This document shows, one piece after another, positions 3,487-5,940 of a stretch of 5,940 nucleotides of DNA; positions within the stretch are counted from its first letter, which is position 1, and each line of letters opens with the position of its first letter. The position numbers and the translations under genes were made by a program. The stretch comes from Bacillota bacterium (GTDB lineage: Bacteria; Bacillota; Clostridia; Lachnospirales; Lachnospiraceae): positions 1-5,940 of the forward strand of contig JAIIAN010000180.1 in NCBI GenBank assembly GCA_022717655.1, given 5' to 3'. Under the pieces are notes generated by a model, which saw only the letters and a program-made list of their open reading frames with translations, made no database searches and was not told where the DNA came from.

Positions 3487-5553
3487 ATGGGCAAATCATT
3501 ATTTATAGCAGAAAAACCCAGTGTGGCACAGGAATTTGCAAAGGCGCTGAAAGAACCAATGACAAGAAAAGATGGATATCTTGAGTCGGACCATGCAGTG
3601 GTTACCTGGTGTGTGGGACATCTTGTAACAATGAGTTATCCGGAAAAATATGATATCAAATACAAAAGATGGACGCTGGAAACCCTGCCATTTTTGCCAG
3701 AAGAATTTAAATATGAAGTAATCCCTGCAGTAAAAAAGCAGTTTGAAATTGTAAGCGGGCTTTTAAATCGAGAGGATGTCGAGACGATTTATGTCTGTAC
3801 TGACTCTGGGCGTGAAGGAGAATATATCTATCGTCTGGTTGCAATGATGGCAGGCGTAAAAGAGAAAACACAAAAAAGAGTCTGGATTGATTCTCAGACG
3901 GAAGAAGAAATCTTAAGAGGGATTTCTGAGGCGAAAGATATTTCAGAATACGATAATTTATCGGAATCAGCCTATCTGCGTGCCAAAGAAGATTATCTGA
4001 TGGGAATCAATTTTTCCAGATTATTATCCTTAAAATATGGAAATGCCGTTTCCTCTTATCTTGGAACACGGTATCAGGCAATTTCTGTGGGACGAGTGAT
4101 GACCTGTGTGCTTGGAATGGTTGTCAGAAGAGAGCGGGAAATCCGTAGTTTTGTAAAGACACCATTTTATCGGGTTGTGGGTTCGTTAGAGACCGAAGAT
4201 GGAGTCGGAAAATTTGATGGAGAGTGGCGGGCGGTAAAGGGCAGCCGGTATTTTGAATCTCCAAAACTTTATAAAGAAAATGGATTCAAAGAGAAAAAAG
4301 ACGCTGAGGAACTGGTAAAGATTTTATCGGCGGAACCACCGTGTCAGGCTGTGATTGAAAAAATTGAGCGCAAAAAAGAAAATAAGAATCCGCCGTTTTT
4401 ATTTAACCTGGCAGAACTTCAAAATGAGTGCTCCAGATTGTTTAAAATCAGTCCGGATGAGACGCTTAAAATCGTGCAGGAATTATATGAAAAAAAACTG
4501 GTCACTTATCCGAGAACAGATGCCCGTGTGCTGTCTACCGCAGTTGCAAAAGAAATTTATAAAAATCTTCGAGGTCTGCAAAATTATGCACAGGCTGGAG
4601 AATTTGCGACAGAGATTTTAAATCAGGGCAGTTATAAAGGCATTGCAAAGACCAGATATGTCAATGACAAGCAGATTACCGACCATTATGCGATTATACC
4701 GACCGGACAGGGAATGAATTCGTTAAGAAATCTTTCTTCGGCTTCAGAAAAAGTGTATGAGACGATTGTACGCCGTTTTTTAAGCATCTTCTATCCGCCG
4801 GCAGTTTATCAAAAAGTCAGTCTGGTATCCGTTACAAAAGAGGAACGGCTGTTTTCTTCGTTTCGGATTTTGATAGAGGAAGGTTACTTGAAAGTGACAC
4901 AAAATTCTTTCGCAAAAAAGAAGGCGGAAAAAGCAGAATCAGATGCAAAAGACGGCGAACAGATGGAAGATAAGACATTTTTAAGTGTTCTTCAGAGTCT
5001 GAAAAAAGGAAGCATTTTGCAGGTAAAGGGTTATCAGATTAAAGAGGGAGAAACCTCTCCTCCAAAACGTTACACATCCGGTTCGATGATACTGGCAATG
5101 GAAAATGCAGGGCAGTTAATCGAGGATGAAGAACTGCGTGCCCAGATAAAGGGAAGTGGAATTGGAACAAGTGCCACAAGAGCAGAGATTTTAAAGAAAT
5201 TAATGACAATTTCTTATCTTTCTTTGAATAAAAAAACACAGGTGATTACGCCAACTCAGCTTGGAGAAATGATTTTTGATGTGGTCAATGTCTCAATTCG
5301 GCCTCTGTTAAATCCAGAACTGACTGCAAGCTGGGAAAAAGGGCTGACGTTTGTGGCAGAGGGACAGATTACACCGGATGAGTACATGCAGAAACTCGAA
5401 CAATTTATCACAGTGAGAACCAATGCGGTGCTCGGACTTAGAAATCAGTTTGCCCTTAGAAGATTTTTTGATGAGGCATCGGTTTATTATCAGTCAGGTA
5501 AAAAGAAAAGCCAGAAAAAGGAGAAAGCAAATGGAACAGTTAAAAATCAGTGA
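3487..5553 (+). CDS. topB: DNA topoisomerase III (type IA)
   Basis: TopB, 688 aa, is a type IA topoisomerase that cuts one DNA strand through a tyrosine link, passes another strand and reseals. It relaxes negative supercoils and decatenates replication and recombination intermediates. The N-terminal TOPRIM domain has LFIAEKPSVA (5-14, Glu9/Lys10) and CTDSGREGEYIYRL (104-117, Asp106, Glu110, Glu112). Conserved family motifs follow: RAKEDYLMGINFSRLLS (165-181) and YQAISVGRVMTCVLGMV (196-212). The active-site tyrosine is Tyr341 in LVTYPRTDARVLS (338-350). GIGTSATRAEILKKL (558-572) and the gate region complete the fold. A charged linker sits at about 476-496. The C-terminus is a short lysine-rich tail without zinc-finger cysteines. 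Length is between E. coli TopB (653) and B. subtilis TopB (about 727). An upstream GTG at 3472 would add five residues; ATG 3487 gives the usual MxKSLxIAEKPSVA start. No clear own promoter is visible. Confidence 0.95.
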   Translation: MGKSLFIAEKPSVAQEFAKALKEPMTRKDGYLESDHAVVTWCVGHLVTMSYPEKYDIKYKRWTLETLPFLPEEFKYEVIPAVKKQFEIVSGLLNREDVETIYVCTDSGREGEYIYRLVAMMAGVKEKTQKRVWIDSQTEEEILRGISEAKDISEYDNLSESAYLRAKEDYLMGINFSRLLSLKYGNAVSSYLGTRYQAISVGRVMTCVLGMVVRREREIRSFVKTPFYRVVGSLETEDGVGKFDGEWRAVKGSRYFESPKLYKENGFKEKKDAEELVKILSAEPPCQAVIEKIERKKENKNPPFLFNLAELQNECSRLFKISPDETLKIVQELYEKKLVTYPRTDARVLSTAVAKEIYKNLRGLQNYAQAGEFATEILNQGSYKGIAKTRYVNDKQITDHYAIIPTGQGMNSLRNLSSASEKVYETIVRRFLSIFYPPAVYQKVSLVSVTKEERLFSSFRILIEEGYLKVTQNSFAKKKAEKAESDAKDGEQMEDKTFLSVLQSLKKGSILQVKGYQIKEGETSPPKRYTSGSMILAMENAGQLIEDEELRAQIKGSGIGTSATRAEILKKLMTISYLSLNKKTQVITPTQLGEMIFDVVNVSIRPLLNPELTASWEKGLTFVAEGQITPDEYMQKLEQFITVRTNAVLGLRNQFALRRFFDEASVYYQSGKKKSQKKEKANGTVKNQ
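5518..5523 (+). promoter_or_regulatory. Ribosome binding site of the beta-helix gene, inside topB
   Basis: AAGGAG lies within the lysine-rich tail codons of topB, with a 7-nt spacer to the ATG at 5531. Its strength and the 23-nt overlap of the two reading frames indicate translational coupling to topB. Confidence 0.8.
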
Positions 5554-5940
5554 ATTGTATCAGGATTTAAATCAGACACTCGCAAAAGAATTATTAGAGA
5601 GCAAGACGTATCCATGGGAAGTACTGCCTCTGATTAGTGAATTTATTGTAAAACTTGGAAATACATTAAGTGAAGAAGAATATGAAAAACGTGGAGAAAA
5701 TGTCTGGGTGGCAAAATCTGCAAAAGTAGCACCGACTGCATTTATCAATGGACCGGCAATTATCGGAAAAGATGCAGAAGTTCGTCACTGTGCATTTATC
5801 CGTGGAAGTGCATTAGTAGGAGAAGGAGCAGTAGTTGGAAATTCCACAGAATTAAAAAATGTAATTTTATTTAATAAAGTACAAGTTCCACATTATAATT
5901 ATGTAGGAGATTCTATTTTAGGATATAAATCCCATATGGG
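5531..5940 (+). CDS. Left-handed beta-helix protein related to the GlmU acyltransferase domain, N-terminal part
   Basis: The frame opens with ATG 5531, has an excellent ribosome binding site and stays open to the window end, giving 136 residues. Residues 1-55 are an alpha-helical N-terminal segment (MEQLKISELYQDLNQTLAKE...). From about 58 the chain shows imperfect hexapeptide repeats typical of a left-handed beta-helix: VWVAKSAKVAPTAFINGP, AIIGKDAEV, ALVGEGAVVGNSTELKN, followed by VPHYNYVGDSILGYKSHMG. This last stretch matches the GlmU-type pattern in which a conserved 'NYVGDSxIG' turn precedes the acetyl-CoA site. Proteins of this kind are often annotated as UDP-N-acetylglucosamine pyrophosphorylase, but no nucleotidyltransferase domain precedes the helix here. 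A stand-alone sugar-nucleotide acyltransferase or a relative of unknown substrate is more likely. The gene overlaps topB by 23 nt in another frame. Active-site residues beyond 136 are not visible. Confidence 0.8.
   Translation, partial: MEQLKISELYQDLNQTLAKELLESKTYPWEVLPLISEFIVKLGNTLSEEEYEKRGENVWVAKSAKVAPTAFINGPAIIGKDAEVRHCAFIRGSALVGEGAVVGNSTELKNVILFNKVQVPHYNYVGDSILGYKSHM

Noticed and set aside
3802..3822. TopB TOPRIM motif reads TDSGREGE, lacking the second Asp of DxD
   Set aside because: Bacillus-type TopB has TDAGREGE at the same place, so Gly here is normal for Firmicute topoisomerase III.
3487..5553. topB as part of an integrative conjugative element
   Set aside because: Topoisomerase III genes are common on such elements, but the neighbours here are biosynthetic core genes and there are no relaxase, integrase or transfer genes or composition shift.

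Overview
This 5.9 kb window is AT-rich, tightly packed and coded entirely on the + strand. It looks like core chromosome of an anaerobic Firmicute, most likely a gut clostridium of the Lachnospiraceae type. That is inferred from three things: codon use (GAA, AAA, ATT, AGA), strong AGGAG-type ribosome binding sites, and gene variants typical of this group. The variants are QueH rather than the cobalamin-dependent QueG, an archaeal/fungal-type aspartate-semialdehyde dehydrogenase, and a Bacillus-like topoisomerase III. I see no mobile element, CRISPR array, tRNA or rRNA, and no convincing gene on the minus strand.

Layout: (1) the last 35 codons of a probable D-2-hydroxyacid dehydrogenase, ending at 109; (2) queH, epoxyqueuosine reductase, starting 2 nt later (112-771); (3) a 53-nt gap with a perfect dyad and promoter-like sequence, then argH, argininosuccinate lyase (825-2204); (4) a 117-nt gap with an extended -10 promoter candidate and a leader stem-loop, then asd, aspartate-semialdehyde dehydrogenase (2322-3407); (5) a 79-nt gap dominated by a strong hairpin, then topB, DNA topoisomerase III (3487-5553); (6) a left-handed beta-helix (hexapeptide-repeat) protein related to the GlmU acyltransferase half, which starts inside the 3' end of topB (5531) and runs off the window. 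No gene-free stretch exceeds 120 nt.

How the genes relate: argH completes arginine synthesis by splitting argininosuccinate, whose amino nitrogen comes from aspartate. asd makes the aspartate semialdehyde used for lysine/diaminopimelate, threonine and methionine. The two are metabolic neighbours through aspartate, but each appears to have its own control region. queH (tRNA queuosine) and topB (DNA decatenation) are housekeeping genes without an obvious pathway link to them. topB and the beta-helix gene overlap and are probably co-transcribed.

I did not find an unknown protein system. The best leads are nucleic-acid structures not explained by the genes: a perfect 12-bp inverted repeat over the codons of QueH's CCxPC metal-binding motif; a 17-nt exact direct repeat shared by the argH leader and the argH coding sequence, the leader copy forming half of a 7-9-7 dyad; a stem-loop with a GGA loop in the asd leader; and a hairpin before topB whose loop is complementary to the topB ribosome binding site and whose only U-tract lies on the antisense side.
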